DNA of 64,000 nt from Pseudoalteromonas sp. 3D05 (GCF_002723455.1 NZ_PDUS01000011.1:76203-140202), one strand, 5' to 3'. Shown: positions 52,594 through 63,083, counted from the stretch's first letter. Numbers and translations: made by a program. Notes: generated by a model not told the origin, from the letters alone.

Positions 52594-54808
52594 GTTTGTC
52601 GGTATAACGATTTAACCAAATCAGTAAATCATCCATAAATTGGGGTTTTGAAAAATAATAACCTTGCGCTGTTTCGCATCCTTGTTCGAGCAACCAGCTA
52701 GCCTCGAATTCATTTTCAACTCCCTCCGCAATAACAAGAAAATTATATTGCTCCGCTAAAGAGAGGATCATTTTAATCATATACTGGTTATTTTTGTTAG
52801 ACTCGAGGTTAGTAACAAAGTACTGATCAATTTTTATTGATGTAGAAGGTATTTCGTTTATATGTGCCAACGATGAATACCCAGTCCCAAAATCATCAAT
52901 ACTAACTTTCAAGCCTAAGGCTTTAAATCGCTCTAACGTTTCTTTTATCAAACCATAGTTACTTATCGCCTGCGTCTCTGTAACTTCGATTTCGAGCTGT
53001 GAAGGAGAAATTCCATGCGCGTCAATTTTTGACTTTACCTGATTAAAATAATCTGGGTTAACTAAATCGTACGAAGAGGCATTAAACGCTACAGGTAAAT
53101 TAAAGCCGTGACTATTTAACACTTTGATACTTTGTAGTACTTTTTCAAAAATGACATTGTCGAGCTCATTAATCAAACCAGCGGTCTCGGCAAGCTCTAT
53201 AAATTCATCTGGGCGCACAAACGAGCCGTCAGCCAATCGCCACCTTGCTAAAGCTTCAAAACCAACCGGTGTTAACGATGATAAACTCATTTTTGGCTGC
53301 AATGCCACTTCTAAACTTTTAGTGCCAATAGCCGTTCTGAGTTGCGCCATTAACTGATAACGCCTCGCTATTGCTTGTGTTTTTTCTTTGGTGTGTTTGA
53401 TGTAGTGAACTTGATTTGACTTTATAGTTAAACTTGACTCAGCCAAATTAATAATTTTATCTGGTGATAATCCAATCACTGAACTCAGCTCAAGCTCCAA
53501 AGTACTAACATCTATAAATTGCTTTACGTTTTCAATTTCATATTGTTGTTTGCTTTGAAACAGTTTTACACCTTCAGCGATATCAAAATCATCGCTAACT
53601 AACAGGCCAAATGCTCTGTTACTAATAAGCGCAATACGAGGCATTTCTTGCGCGAAAACTGATGTAATACTGTCGTGCACTAATTTAATAAGTTTATTAC
53701 AAAACTCATGACCAAATGTGAATGACTTTTCATCAAACTGATAAATATCAAAAAGCAATAATCGGGTTTTCAAGCGCTCGCGCGAGTTCATGTTTTTTAT
53801 TTCTCGCATTAACCAATTTCGATTTTTTAAGTTAAGTGTGACATCGGTATAGGCAAGCTCAGTTAGACGGTTCAACAATGATATATTTGAAAAGCCAGTA
53901 TTAACATTTTCACTAAACACTTTTAGTAAATACTCATGTTGTTCATTGATGGGGTTGTTTGATTTTACTATTGTGATGTAATCAACTTCCCCCTCTGCTG
54001 GGGCACCAAAGAAAAACACACTGTGATGTTTGGCAAAAACATGTTGGCGACGCTCAATTGCAGATTGAAAGTCTTGGTAAATCTCTTCAGATAAAGTATT
54101 TTCATGAAGCGTCCCCTTAGCCCCTCTGAAACAACCTTGAGTAGAAAGTATTGTTGCTTTGCAATCAATAGAAGAATTGCTAGAACAAAATATGCCGCCT
54201 CCTTGCGTAATATTTAAAATATTACTAATTTCTTCAAGTACAGCATATGAAAATGAAGCCATATCATGCTTACTATTAATACTACGGGACGCATCTAATA
54301 CTAGCTGCAAGCCTTGTTTGGCTGATTTTATCTGAGAAATATACTCCCAAGTACGCATATTACTGTTTACGATTGATTGTAATTTTTCAACAGAAATGTC
54401 TGATTTATTCCAATACTCATCTATGTCGAGCACTTTCATTACTTCAGCCTCGGGAGCAAAACCAGGTTGTCCTGTCAACAGGACAATTCTCATTTCAGCA
54501 TTACCAATGATTTCTCTTATTGTATTGACCAAGCGTAAACCAGAATCATCATCTTCCATCACTACATCAATAAAAATTAAAGCAATATCGGGGTGCATAC
54601 TTAACGCAAGGGCAGCTTGTGACACGGAGTTTGCCGTCAGTAATTCAAACTTATAGCCGTCCTTAACATTTAGAACTTTTAAGCTGTTAATTAACGCATT
54701 TTGATAATCTAAATCATCTTCAACGCTTAAAATTTTCCATATCTTTAAGTCTTTATCTACTGCTTTTTCTTCTTCAGCAAATAAAAACAATCCATCTTTA
54801 TCGCTCAT
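52586..54808 (-). CDS. Response regulator with degenerate GGDEF and intact EAL domain
   Basis: 740 aa. Receiver (about 25-145; SVEDDLDY and phospho-acceptor Asp in FIDVVMEDDDSG), then a DUF3369/GAF-like segment (about 165-310), a GGDEF-fold domain whose active-site loop reads ISNRAFGLL instead of GGDEF, and an EAL domain (about 480-735) with FEALARW, DDFGTGYSSLA, AEGVEN and QGYYFSKP. It should degrade cyclic-di-GMP but not make it. The TTG at 54820 is in frame, but GGTGA five bases before the ATG at 54808 favours the latter. Cognate kinase follows at once. Confidence 0.88.
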   Translation of the reverse strand: MSDKDGLFLFAEEEKAVDKDLKIWKILSVEDDLDYQNALINSLKVLNVKDGYKFELLTANSVSQAALALSMHPDIALIFIDVVMEDDDSGLRLVNTIREIIGNAEMRIVLLTGQPGFAPEAEVMKVLDIDEYWNKSDISVEKLQSIVNSNMRTWEYISQIKSAKQGLQLVLDASRSINSKHDMASFSYAVLEEISNILNITQGGGIFCSSNSSIDCKATILSTQGCFRGAKGTLHENTLSEEIYQDFQSAIERRQHVFAKHHSVFFFGAPAEGEVDYITIVKSNNPINEQHEYLLKVFSENVNTGFSNISLLNRLTELAYTDVTLNLKNRNWLMREIKNMNSRERLKTRLLLFDIYQFDEKSFTFGHEFCNKLIKLVHDSITSVFAQEMPRIALISNRAFGLLVSDDFDIAEGVKLFQSKQQYEIENVKQFIDVSTLELELSSVIGLSPDKIINLAESSLTIKSNQVHYIKHTKEKTQAIARRYQLMAQLRTAIGTKSLEVALQPKMSLSSLTPVGFEALARWRLADGSFVRPDEFIELAETAGLINELDNVIFEKVLQSIKVLNSHGFNLPVAFNASSYDLVNPDYFNQVKSKIDAHGISPSQLEIEVTETQAISNYGLIKETLERFKALGLKVSIDDFGTGYSSLAHINEIPSTSIKIDQYFVTNLESNKNNQYMIKMILSLAEQYNFLVIAEGVENEFEASWLLEQGCETAQGYYFSKPQFMDDLLIWLNRYTDKHE

Positions 54809-54848
54809 ACTTTTCACCAAAATTAAACAGAGGAGTAAACCTTATAAA

Positions 54849-55107
54849 TCCAAGCCACCTCAAAATACAGAACTCAGCGTTGCACAGGGAATTAAAATCA
54901 AAGCGTTACTTTTCAACAATGGCCATCCCTTTTTAGAAGGAACAGCGATGGGAGTAAGTACCTTTGAAACGCCCTGCGAGTTGGTTTAAAAGCGATGTAT
55001 ACTGCGTTATTGATTTTAACAAGGTAACAACCATTATTTACAATCAATACCTTGGCTACATCGATTTTTAATTCCAATGGCCCTCGCATCTTGAGGAGGC
55101 TTTGGTA
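54849..55107. mobile_element. MITE-like non-coding repeat element
   Basis: About 258 bases bounded by imperfect inverted ends: TCCAAGCCACCTCAA on the left, and TTGAGGAGGCTTTGGTA on the right. No coding frame is inside. The ends match the palindrome after ppiB (49814-49858), including CGCATCTTGAGG. The AT-rich flanks may hold a short target duplication, but none is certain. It occupies the upstream region of the receiver-EAL gene. Confidence 0.5.
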
Positions 55108-55403
55108 TTAATAAATCTCAATAATTGAATTAAATACCCAATTAGAGAACACCCTGAATTAACACTAGAAGAGAGATGGTAAAGAGTCCAATTTGTTTCA
55201 GAAATAAAATGGATATTGGCAATAAATGTGTTTTATTTTGGTAAGTTATATAGCAATTGTTAACGCCAAAGAGCCGCTATATGTGGCGCTCAAACACCGA
55301 GCCCAAGAAAAAATAAAAAATTTAAAAAAAATCAAAAAAATGTATTAAATAATCATGGATTGAAAGGAAGAAGAAATATTTATAAAACTTAAAAGATAAG
55401 TGC

Positions 55404-55441
55404 CCTAATACACAAAACAAGGAGATATCGAGTGTATTAGG
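55404..55441. repeat. 10-bp inverted repeat in the long intergenic region before miaE
   Basis: CCTAATACAC and GTGTATTAGG form a perfect 10-bp stem with an 18-base loop containing AAGGAGATAT. It lies about 50 bases beyond the miaE stop. No U tail is present. The remainder of 55108-55492 is AT-rich, with a poly-A stretch near 55305-55350, and shows no gene. Confidence 0.5.
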
Positions 55442-55492
55442 AAGCCGCTCATGTCTTATTGATTAATTTAATGCTTGGTGTTTAGTGTATTT

Positions 55493-56251
55493 TTAGGTGG
55501 GTAATCCACTATGAAACTTAAAGTCCTCATCAGGGCTAGAGATAAGCTCAGCTTCTAGATTACCAAAAAATTCAACCCGTTCCGTAATATCAAACTGTGC
55601 AATTTCTTGCGCTAAGGCTAAGTAATCTTGATAATGACGCGCCTCAGAACGCAGGAGCGAAATATAAAAATCACCTAGGCGTTTATCAACATGTGGTGCA
55701 AGTTTTGCAAACCGTTCGCATGAGCGGGCCTCAATATATGCACCTACTATCAGTTTATCCACTAACGCGTCTGGTTCAAAGGTTTTAACGTGGCGTAACA
55801 TACCTTTGGCGTAACGGCACGGCGTAATACTTTTATATTCAACGCCATACTCATCCATAATTTCAAGTACCTGATAAAAATGATGTAGCTCTTCTTTTAT
55901 CAGCATCACCATTTTGTCAATTAAGTCTTGCCCATAAGGTGAGTTAGATTTAGGAATAATAGACTTCGTTAGTTTATTTTTAGATGCTAAATCACGCCAA
56001 TTTCCTTCACGCTTGTAAATAAGCGTTTCAAACGGTTTAAGCCATTCAAGCAGAGCGTCACCACTTTCCTTGTCTACTGCGTATTTTCTTATTAAAAACA
56101 TTGCGCTTTGCGCGGCTTTTAACTCACAAATTAAGTGATCGATTAGGATTATAGGTAGGTTTTCTTTTTTAGTTGCTTTATCGATCCAACCATTTGGCGT
56201 TTCACAGTTTAAAAAGTCGTTGATTGGTTGCAAAAGTTCGCTATGTGGCAC
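55493..56251 (-). CDS. miaE: tRNA-(ms2io6A)-hydroxylase MiaE
   Basis: 252 aa non-haem diiron monooxygenase that hydroxylates the isopentenyl group of ms2i6A37 in tRNA. The carboxylate/His ligands of the ferritin-like fold are seen in KEELHHFYQVLEIM, IEARSCERFAKLAPH and RSEARHYQDYL. GTG start, without a strong ribosome-binding site. Monocistronic, divergent from the Yip1 gene. Confidence 0.92.
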   Translation of the reverse strand: MPHSELLQPINDFLNCETPNGWIDKATKKENLPIILIDHLICELKAAQSAMFLIRKYAVDKESGDALLEWLKPFETLIYKREGNWRDLASKNKLTKSIIPKSNSPYGQDLIDKMVMLIKEELHHFYQVLEIMDEYGVEYKSITPCRYAKGMLRHVKTFEPDALVDKLIVGAYIEARSCERFAKLAPHVDKRLGDFYISLLRSEARHYQDYLALAQEIAQFDITERVEFFGNLEAELISSPDEDFKFHSGLPT

Positions 56252-56454
56252 AGTTGGAATTGCTCATAAAATAGAATAATAGAAACCGTATATTACCATG
56301 GAACACCGACAAAGATAAATCAGCCCAACCTCTACTAATGTCTAATACACCTTAGCAAATGGCACTTTCTTGACAAGGTCGAATTACTGAACCATAACTT
56401 AATATAAGCTGTATAAAAATAAAACAGTAAATTTATCCTTTTAAGGGGCACGCA

Positions 56455-57054
56455 ATGATTTTAAACCATTTATGGGGCATTTATGCTCACCCACTTGAAG
56501 AGTGGCAAACGATAGACAACCGTCATGAAAGCCTAAGCTATAGCCTTTCTCACATCCTGCTTATTGCATTATTTCCATCTGCAATGGGGTATTACTCTTC
56601 AGTGTATCTAGGCTGGAGCATTGGCGCCGGAAACCCTGTTTTCCTCACGCATGACAGTGCACTTTTAATTGCGATCGCCATGTATGCCGCATTAATTATA
56701 GGTGTTTTTGCACTTGCCTATTTATCTCATTGGATGGCGGTTACGTTCGGGGCAAAGCCCACTTTCACTCAAACACTCGAGCTTGCAGCTTATACTTCAA
56801 CGCCGGTGTTTATGTCTGCACTAGCAGCATTTATACCTGAGTTGTGGTTCGTAGTATGCGCAGGCATGGTCGCATTAGCATACTCTGTCTATTTGCTTTA
56901 CACTGGCGTACCGATTTTAATGCATATTCCCGAAGAAAGGGGGTTCATCTACGCAAGTTCAGTTGTTACATGCGGCTTGATTCTATTGGTAATTATTTTA
57001 GCCGTCACAGCTATGTTGTGGACAAATGGCATTATTAACCCAGCATTTACATAA
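56455..57054 (+). CDS. Yip1-family membrane protein
   Basis: 199 aa with five hydrophobic segments. It starts with the bacterial Yip1 pattern NHLWGIYAHPLEEWQTI, and has a mid-protein AYTSTPVFMSALAAFIPELW and a late YLLYTGVPILMHIPEERGF. AAGGGG lies seven bases before the ATG. Bacterial members are inner-membrane proteins of unknown function. Single gene, convergent with purF. Confidence 0.8.
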   Translation: MILNHLWGIYAHPLEEWQTIDNRHESLSYSLSHILLIALFPSAMGYYSSVYLGWSIGAGNPVFLTHDSALLIAIAMYAALIIGVFALAYLSHWMAVTFGAKPTFTQTLELAAYTSTPVFMSALAAFIPELWFVVCAGMVALAYSVYLLYTGVPILMHIPEERGFIYASSVVTCGLILLVIILAVTAMLWTNGIINPAFT

Positions 57055-57147
57055 ATGTTGTTCTTGAGCTGAGATAGTCAATTTTTGAAGTAGAAAACAG
57101 GCGTGAAGAAGTTATTAAATGTGTTTCGTTATTTTCCTTTCCTATGC

Positions 57148-57179
57148 AAAAAAGGAGCTAAATTAGCTCCTTTTTTTTT
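57148..57179. terminator. Bidirectional terminator between the Yip1 gene and purF
   Basis: AAAAAAGGAGC/GCTCCTTTTTT stem with a 7-base loop TAAATTA, followed by further T residues on the plus strand and by an A/T mirror on the minus strand. Serves both convergent genes. Confidence 0.9.
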
Positions 57180-57195
57180 GCGCTTGCAAATTCAG

Positions 57196-58722
57196 TTAAT
57201 CTGAACCGTTTTCTTCTTGGTTATGTAATTCTAACCCTGAAGACATTGCGCTTTCTCGCGTTGATTTAGCGGAGTCATTACGCAGTCTATCAATACGATT
57301 AAGGTAATCTTGATCGATACCGCCTGTAATGTATTGACCATCAAATACTGAAGTTTCAAACCGGCTAATTTCTGGATTTTCTTGGCGAACTGCGGCAATT
57401 AAGTCATCGAGTGATTGGAAGATTAAACCATCAGAGCCAATGCTAGCGTTAATGTCTTCTACTTCACGACCATGAGCAATAAGCTCAGCAGCAGATGGCA
57501 TATCAATACCATACACGTTCGGGAAGCGAATTTCTGGTGCAGCTGAGGCAAAGTAAACATTCTTAGCGCCTGATTCACGGGCCATTTCAACGATTTGAGC
57601 TGAAGTAGTACCACGCACAATTGAGTCGTCAACTAATAGAACATTTTTACCTTTGAACTCACGATCAATAGCATTCAGCTTTTGGCGCACTGACTTTTTA
57701 CGCATTTCTTGGCCTGGCATAATAAAAGTACGACCAATATAACGGTTTTTCACAAAGCCTTGACGGTAAGGTAATTCAAGTACGCGGGCTATCTCAAGCG
57801 CTACATCGCACGATGTTTCAGGGATAGGAATAACCACATCAATGTCTTTATCAGCCCAGTCACGGGCTATTTTTTCACCTAACTTGGTGCCCATGTTTAC
57901 GCGTGTTGCATACACTGACATACGGTCTATATTTGAATCTGGACGAGCAAAGTAAACAAACTCAAAGATACACGGTGAATAAGAGGCTTTTTCAGCACAA
58001 GCTTGAGAATAAAACTCACCCGCTTCGGTTACGTAAATTGCTTCGCCTGGTGCTACATCGCGTACAAACTCAAAACCATCAGTTTTTAGTGCTACACTCT
58101 CTGAAGCGAACATGTACTCTGTACCGTTTGCAGTTTCTCGCTTACCAAATACGAGTGGACGAATGCCATTTGGGTCACGAAATGCAAGCACACCATGGCC
58201 AATTACCATTGCGATGGCTGCATAGCCACCTTGTACTTTGCTAATAACCTCAGTGACAGCAGTGAACACATCTTCAGCATCAAGCTTCAATTTGTCAGCT
58301 TTGCTTAACTCATGAGCCATGATGTTAAGTAAAATTTCAGAATCTGATGTCGTGTTAACGTGACGGCGTGCTTCAGAGAATAATTGCTCTTTAAGCTGCT
58401 CTGCATTGGTTAAGTTACCATTATGAGCTAAGGCAATACCAAACGGTGAGTTAACGTAAAAAGGTTGTGCTTCTGACGAGCTAGACGAGCCAGCTGTTGG
58501 GTAGCGTACATGGCCGATACCAATAGTCCCTTGTAAGCGCTTCATATGACGAGTGTGAAAAACATCTTTCACTAAGCCATTCGCTTTACGTAAACTAAAC
58601 GTGTTGTTCTCTATGGTAATGATGCCCGCAGCATCTTGACCACGGTGTTGCAAAACAGTTAAGCCATCATATATCGCCTGATTTACAGGAGATGTTCCGA
58701 CTATTCCAACGATACCGCACAT
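57196..58722 (-). CDS. purF: Amidophosphoribosyltransferase PurF
   Basis: 508 aa. First committed enzyme of purine synthesis, moving glutamine amide nitrogen onto PRPP. Cys2 in MCGIVGIVG becomes the N-terminal nucleophile after Met removal. The glutaminase half ends near residue 235, and the phosphoribosyltransferase half has the PRPP motif [14 protein letters not shown]. It is the last gene of the cvpA-purF pair and ends near a strong terminator. A PurR site was looked for and not found convincingly. Confidence 0.96.
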   Translation of the reverse strand: MCGIVGIVGTSPVNQAIYDGLTVLQHRGQDAAGIITIENNTFSLRKANGLVKDVFHTRHMKRLQGTIGIGHVRYPTAGSSSSSEAQPFYVNSPFGIALAHNGNLTNAEQLKEQLFSEARRHVNTTSDSEILLNIMAHELSKADKLKLDAEDVFTAVTEVISKVQGGYAAIAMVIGHGVLAFRDPNGIRPLVFGKRETANGTEYMFASESVALKTDGFEFVRDVAPGEAIYVTEAGEFYSQACAEKASYSPCIFEFVYFARPDSNIDRMSVYATRVNMGTKLGEKIARDWADKDIDVVIPIPETSCDVALEIARVLELPYRQGFVKNRYIGRTFIMPGQEMRKKSVRQKLNAIDREFKGKNVLLVDDSIVRGTTSAQIVEMARESGAKNVYFASAAPEIRFPNVYGIDMPSAAELIAHGREVEDINASIGSDGLIFQSLDDLIAAVRQENPEISRFETSVFDGQYITGGIDQDYLNRIDRLRNDSAKSTRESAMSSGLELHNQEENGSD

Positions 58723-58740
58723 GCAATTTTTCCTCGGTGA

Positions 58741-59235
58741 TTAACGGTTGACCGAATTTAAAAAGCTTGAATTGTTTTCGAGGTACGAAAAGAACCACTC
58801 AACAACAAAGCCAAATTCTGGGATCAAAATAGAATTACCCCACCAATGCGTATTTGGCGCACCGGTAAAAGCATCAAGAAAGAAGAGTAACGCGCTCACG
58901 ACCAACACGCCACGCAGTGCACCAAACACAATGCCAAAGACACGGTCGGTGCCAGATAAGCCTGTACGTTGTACAAGTTCACCTAAGAGGTAGTTTAACA
59001 TTCCGCCTAACAATAGCGTCGCAAAGAATAATATGGCAATGGCCGCTGCATTTCTTAAAAGGGGTTCAGAAATACTGGTTAGGAAGGAGGCTAAATATTG
59101 GTAAAATAAACTAGAAATGATAAAAGCGCCGGCCCATACGGCTAAAGACATTGCTTCTTTAATAAAGCCACGAATTAAACCTATGATAGTAGACAGTGCA
59201 ATAATGCCAAGAATGGCGTAATCAACCCAGATCAT
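58741..59235 (-). CDS. cvpA: CvpA-family membrane protein
   Basis: 164 aa with four hydrophobic segments and the family motif [20 protein letters not shown]. Known in E. coli from colicin V production; it is thought to help envelope or bile-salt tolerance. The frame also opens at a TTG three codons upstream; the ATG at 59235 ([10 protein letters not shown]) matches E. coli and is used. 18 bases separate it from purF, the conserved gene pair. Confidence 0.92.
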   Translation of the reverse strand: MIWVDYAILGIIALSTIIGLIRGFIKEAMSLAVWAGAFIISSLFYQYLASFLTSISEPLLRNAAAIAILFFATLLLGGMLNYLLGELVQRTGLSGTDRVFGIVFGALRGVLVVSALLFFLDAFTGAPNTHWWGNSILIPEFGFVVEWFFSYLENNSSFLNSVNR

Positions 59236-59296
59236 AATAACCAACTAGTCGTTAATTTGGGGCGCATTCTATAAGACAACCCGCCCAATTGCCAGA

Positions 59297-59959
59297 TCAT
59301 TTTGTTACTTCGAATTGCGTAACTTTGCCGTTTAACTTTGTAAGTTCTTTTAATTCAGGCAGTTTGCTTTGAAGTTGCGCTTTATCTAGCGATGGACCAA
59401 CAAAAACTTTGGTTAAAGTACCGTTTGGAGTTTTAACTGGACGGGTAAAGGTTTTAAAACCATTTGCCTTAAGTTTAGCTTGAAGAGATTTAACATTCGC
59501 TGCATGAGAAAAGCTGCCTAGCTGGATAACATAGGCCATTTTGGTCAGGTTTTCTTCTGGCTGACGAACAGGCTCTGGGGCTTGCTCAATCTGTTTTTGA
59601 GTATTAATCGCCGGAGTTGAATGTGTGTTTACTTGCCCATTGCTATCCGTTGTTGCTGTAACGAACTCTGGTTCTGCGGTTATAACTTCAGGCGCCTTGT
59701 CTGCTTTATTGTCACTGAGTAATGCATCATCATTTGAAATATCTTCAACGACTTGCATTTTTGGTTGCTCAGCATTGGCAAACGAGTCATCTATTGTTTC
59801 TTGCAAATCAATGGTTTTGAACTCAGGACGTTCAGGTATGGCCTTAAACCCTTCTTGGTAATGCACCTTCTCACCATCCAATATATTTGGAATAAATATG
59901 ATAGCTGCAATCACTACAATGCTGGTGCCGACTAAACGATTTATGAAGCCTGAGTTCAC
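59297..59959 (-). CDS. dedD: DedD-like SPOR-domain protein
   Basis: 220 aa. Short cytoplasmic N-terminus, one membrane helix (about 10-28), an acidic/proline-rich periplasmic linker, and a C-terminal SPOR domain (about 140-218; YVIQLGSFSHAANVKSLQAKL) that binds denuded septal glycan. GTG at 59959, preceded by AGAGAG seven bases upstream, gives MNSGFINRLVGTSIV, which matches E. coli DedD (NRLVGT), while the upstream ATG would overlap folC. Acts at the division septum. Lies between folC and cvpA as in E. coli. Confidence 0.88.
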   Translation of the reverse strand: MNSGFINRLVGTSIVVIAAIIFIPNILDGEKVHYQEGFKAIPERPEFKTIDLQETIDDSFANAEQPKMQVVEDISNDDALLSDNKADKAPEVITAEPEFVTATTDSNGQVNTHSTPAINTQKQIEQAPEPVRQPEENLTKMAYVIQLGSFSHAANVKSLQAKLKANGFKTFTRPVKTPNGTLTKVFVGPSLDKAQLQSKLPELKELTKLNGKVTQFEVTK

Positions 59960-59970
59960 TGTGTATCTCT

Positions 59971-61236
59971 CTATTTTTTCCAATATTGAATTGCTGCTGC
60001 AACCGTAAAAAATGAACCAAAAACAATGAGCACTGAACGCTCATCCATTTTTGGGAGTAGAGCATTTAGCGCGCTTTCAACATTCTTGTATTGCGCCAGT
60101 GGTGCATGAGATTTTACATTATTCATTGCATTGGCTAAGTTTTCTACTGTATCGCCTCTAAAGCAATCAAGACCAGCTAAATGCCATTGGTCTATAACAG
60201 GGCTTACTTCATTTAAAACAGCTACTTTATCTTTATCTTTAAGCATAGCGACTAACGCATGAACTTTAAAGCCTTGATCTGCTAAGTGCTTTAATTTTTT
60301 GGTCAAGTAACGTGCTGATTCAGGATTATGTGCAACATCAGTATAAACCAAAGGCGATGAACTTAGCCTCTGAAAGCGCCCTTCGACCACTAGATTACTT
60401 AAACATTTATTGATTACATCTTTGCTAGGCAATAAATCAAGCACAGCGAGTGTAGTCAATGCAGTGGCTGCATTTTGACAAGGAATACTTGGCTTCACAA
60501 ACTCATAATCAAATTCACTAAATTGCCAAGTAAAGCTGCTTTGATGCTCTTTAAATACAAAATCCTTACCAGAAAGATACATATCCGCCGCAACTTCTGT
60601 GCCGTAATCAGTCACAGTATGAGGTATATTTAAATCCCCAACGATAGCTGGTGTATTAACCCTAAAGATGCCCGCTTTATCGTAGCCAACTAATTCGCGG
60701 GTATCGCCAAGGTACTCTTTGTGGTCTAAATCTATCGTGGTTATAACACTTGCATAAGGAGTGACGATATTTGTAGCGTCAAAACGGCCACCGAGGCCCA
60801 CTTCAAGTAGTACGTAATCCACGCTATGGCGTTTAAATATCGCCAACGCACCTAAGGTGCCATACTCGAAGTACGTTAATGGTGTTTCACCACGACCCTG
60901 CTCTAACAAGTCAAATGCATCAACGTGAAATTGATCATCAAGCTCAGCGCCATTAATGCGAACACGTTCATTGTATTGAATTAAATGCGGAGAAGCATAC
61001 GTGCCCACACTGTACCCTTGAGCCAACAAGAGTGACTCTAAACAACGTGCTGTAGTACCTTTGCCGTTTGTGCCGCCAATCAGAATAATTTTACTTGAGG
61101 TGTCTAATAAACCAATGTTGCTGGCAACGTCGGCTACGCGCTCGAGCCCCATAGCTATATTTGCAGGGTGAACACTTTCTAAATAACAAAGCCAATCATC
61201 AAGGCTTGATGATTGGCTAGGAATATTTTTTGTCAT
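59971..61236 (-). CDS. folC: Dihydrofolate/folylpolyglutamate synthase FolC
   Basis: 421 aa Mur-ligase-fold enzyme that adds glutamate to dihydropteroate and folates. ATP loop IGGTNGKGTTARCLESLL (near residue 53), the folate motif VLLEVGLGGRFDATN and HKEYLGDT are all present. Follows accD by 25 bases and precedes dedD by 11 bases, so it is probably co-transcribed. Confidence 0.95.
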   Translation of the reverse strand: MTKNIPSQSSSLDDWLCYLESVHPANIAMGLERVADVASNIGLLDTSSKIILIGGTNGKGTTARCLESLLLAQGYSVGTYASPHLIQYNERVRINGAELDDQFHVDAFDLLEQGRGETPLTYFEYGTLGALAIFKRHSVDYVLLEVGLGGRFDATNIVTPYASVITTIDLDHKEYLGDTRELVGYDKAGIFRVNTPAIVGDLNIPHTVTDYGTEVAADMYLSGKDFVFKEHQSSFTWQFSEFDYEFVKPSIPCQNAATALTTLAVLDLLPSKDVINKCLSNLVVEGRFQRLSSSPLVYTDVAHNPESARYLTKKLKHLADQGFKVHALVAMLKDKDKVAVLNEVSPVIDQWHLAGLDCFRGDTVENLANAMNNVKSHAPLAQYKNVESALNALLPKMDERSVLIVFGSFFTVAAAIQYWKK

Positions 61237-61261
61237 AGCGTGTAATCAGTTAAGCTGAAAT

Positions 61262-62137
61262 TTACGCTACTCTATGCTCTTGTTCAGTAGAAGGCAAGTT
61301 CATAAATTTAGCCAGTACGCGAGCTAGCGTATCACGCATCTCACGACGGTCTACAATCATGTCAATTGCACCATGCTCGAGTAGGAATTCACTGCGTTGA
61401 AAACCATCCGGTAAGGTTTCACGTACTGTTTGCTCGATAACACGTGGTCCAGCAAAACCAATTAACGCTTTTGGCTCAGCCACATTGATATCACCTAACA
61501 TTGCTAATGACGCCGATACCCCCCCCATTGTAGGGTCGGTCATCACCGAAATAAACGGCAAGCCTTTTTCACTCATTTTAGCAAGTGCAGCACTGGTTTT
61601 GGCCATTTGCATTAACGACATAAGCGCCTCTTGCATACGTGCACCACCTGAGGCAGAAAAACAAATAAGCGGCATGTTGTGCTCTAAACATTGGTCAACA
61701 GCATCTACAAAACGCGCGCCAACAACCGACGCCATTGAGCCACCCATAAATGAGAACTCAAATGCAACAGCAGCAACAGGAATACCTTTTAATCGACCTT
61801 TCATCGCAACTAAGGCGTCTTTTTCGCCACTTGATTTTTGCGCTGCGCTAATGCGGTCTGAATACTTTTTAGAATCTTTGAACTTTAAAACATCTTTTGG
61901 TTCGTGCTCGGTACCTAGCTCTTGACGATCTGCATCATCAAGAAAATGCTCTAAACGTTTACGTCCACTCACCCGCATGTGATGATCACATTTAGGACAT
62001 ACATTCAGTGATTTTTCTAACTCTGCTTTATATAAAATCGAATCACAATCTGTACATTTAGCCCAAACCCCTTCAGGGATCTCTTTACGGCCAGAAGATT
62101 TTGTCGTTTTAGGTAAGATTTTTTCTAACCAACTCAT
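61262..62137 (-). CDS. accD: Acetyl-CoA carboxylase carboxyltransferase subunit beta
   Basis: 291 aa. With AccA it moves the carboxyl group from biotin to acetyl-CoA in fatty-acid synthesis. An N-terminal zinc ribbon (CTDCD ... CPKCDHH, about residues 28-52) is followed by the crotonase-fold carboxyltransferase with [20 protein letters not shown] and [10 protein letters not shown]. The ATG at 62137 ([10 protein letters not shown]) matches E. coli; an in-frame TTG two codons earlier is not used. AAGAGAG precedes it. Confidence 0.96.
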   Translation of the reverse strand: MSWLEKILPKTTKSSGRKEIPEGVWAKCTDCDSILYKAELEKSLNVCPKCDHHMRVSGRKRLEHFLDDADRQELGTEHEPKDVLKFKDSKKYSDRISAAQKSSGEKDALVAMKGRLKGIPVAAVAFEFSFMGGSMASVVGARFVDAVDQCLEHNMPLICFSASGGARMQEALMSLMQMAKTSAALAKMSEKGLPFISVMTDPTMGGVSASLAMLGDINVAEPKALIGFAGPRVIEQTVRETLPDGFQRSEFLLEHGAIDMIVDRREMRDTLARVLAKFMNLPSTEQEHRVA

Positions 62138-62288
62138 TTGCAACTCTCTTAATACTGTTCTGTGTCGCTTCCTGCCCGAATATACAGGCAGACAATTTTT
62201 TCAATTAAAACATGAATTACACGCCGACGGTATAAAAAACTGGTCTTAGTAGTGAAATGACCTTGACTTCTGGCGGCTTAGAAATTCT

Positions 62289-63083
62289 TTATTTATCCGA
62301 ATCTGCTAAAAATAAAGGGCCCAGCGTTGTTGATGGGATCTCAAACTGCGCAGGATAATCAACATCAACAAGATATAAACCCGCCGCTTTAGCCGTTGCA
62401 CTGGCTTTTGCGCGCTCTTTTAAATCAAGTAGCTCTTTAAGCCATACCGGCTTGTGCTTATGTAATCCAATATCCATTAAACACCCTGTAATATTTCGCA
62501 CCATGTGATGTAGAAAAGCATTCGCTTTTATATCAATAATCACATAGTCGCCTTGGCGTTTAACAGATAAGTGATGAATAGTTCTATTTGCTGTGTTTGC
62601 TTGACAATGCAGCGCACGGAACGATGTAAAATCGTGCTCACCAATTAAATACTGACAGGCTTCTTGCATTTGAACTTCGTCTAATGGGTGATAAAAATGC
62701 GTGACACCTTCATTCATAATCGCCCCGCGGTAAGCGAAGTTATAAATAACGTAGCGGTAACGCCTTGCTGTTGCGCTAAAGCGAGCATGAAAATCTTCGC
62801 TGACAGGTTTCGCAAATCGAATAGCAATATCTTTTGGTAGGAGTGTGTTCATTCCCATTGTAAAGGCAACCATTTCTCGGTCAGCCTCAGTATCAAAATG
62901 TACCACTTGACCCGTGCCATGAACGCCCGCATCGGTGCGTCCCGCACAAACAATTTCAACTGGGTGATTACAAATACGCGAAAGCGCTGTTTCTACTTCT
63001 TGTTGTACACTGTTAACGTGCGATTGACGCTGCCAACCACTGTATCGTGCGCCGTTGTATTCAACCCCAAGTGCTACTCGCAT
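62289..63083 (-). CDS. truA: tRNA pseudouridine(38-40) synthase TruA
   Basis: 264 aa. Modifies U38-U40 in the anticodon arm. Catalytic D51 in the motif [13 protein letters not shown]; later [15 protein letters not shown] and [13 protein letters not shown] are the family RNA-contact blocks. Lies between fimV and accD on the same strand, with a 145-base gap before accD that could hold its promoter. Confidence 0.96.
   Translation of the reverse strand: MRVALGVEYNGARYSGWQRQSHVNSVQQEVETALSRICNHPVEIVCAGRTDAGVHGTGQVVHFDTEADREMVAFTMGMNTLLPKDIAIRFAKPVSEDFHARFSATARRYRYVIYNFAYRGAIMNEGVTHFYHPLDEVQMQEACQYLIGEHDFTSFRALHCQANTANRTIHHLSVKRQGDYVIIDIKANAFLHHMVRNITGCLMDIGLHKHKPVWLKELLDLKERAKASATAKAAGLYLVDVDYPAQFEIPSTTLGPLFLADSDK

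Noticed and set aside
55416-55430. 13-base match (CAAGGAGATATCG) with the leader of the cassette zinc-ribbon gene
   Set aside because: Matches of this length are expected by chance in 64 kb, and the motif is mostly a ribosome-binding site.
57903-58244. 113-codon plus-strand frame inside purF
   Set aside because: Antisense to a well conserved enzyme; no supporting signal.
61485-61925. 146-codon open frame on the plus strand inside accD
   Set aside because: Fully antisense to accD, whose motifs are intact; composition is a shadow of the real frame and no ribosome-binding site is seen.
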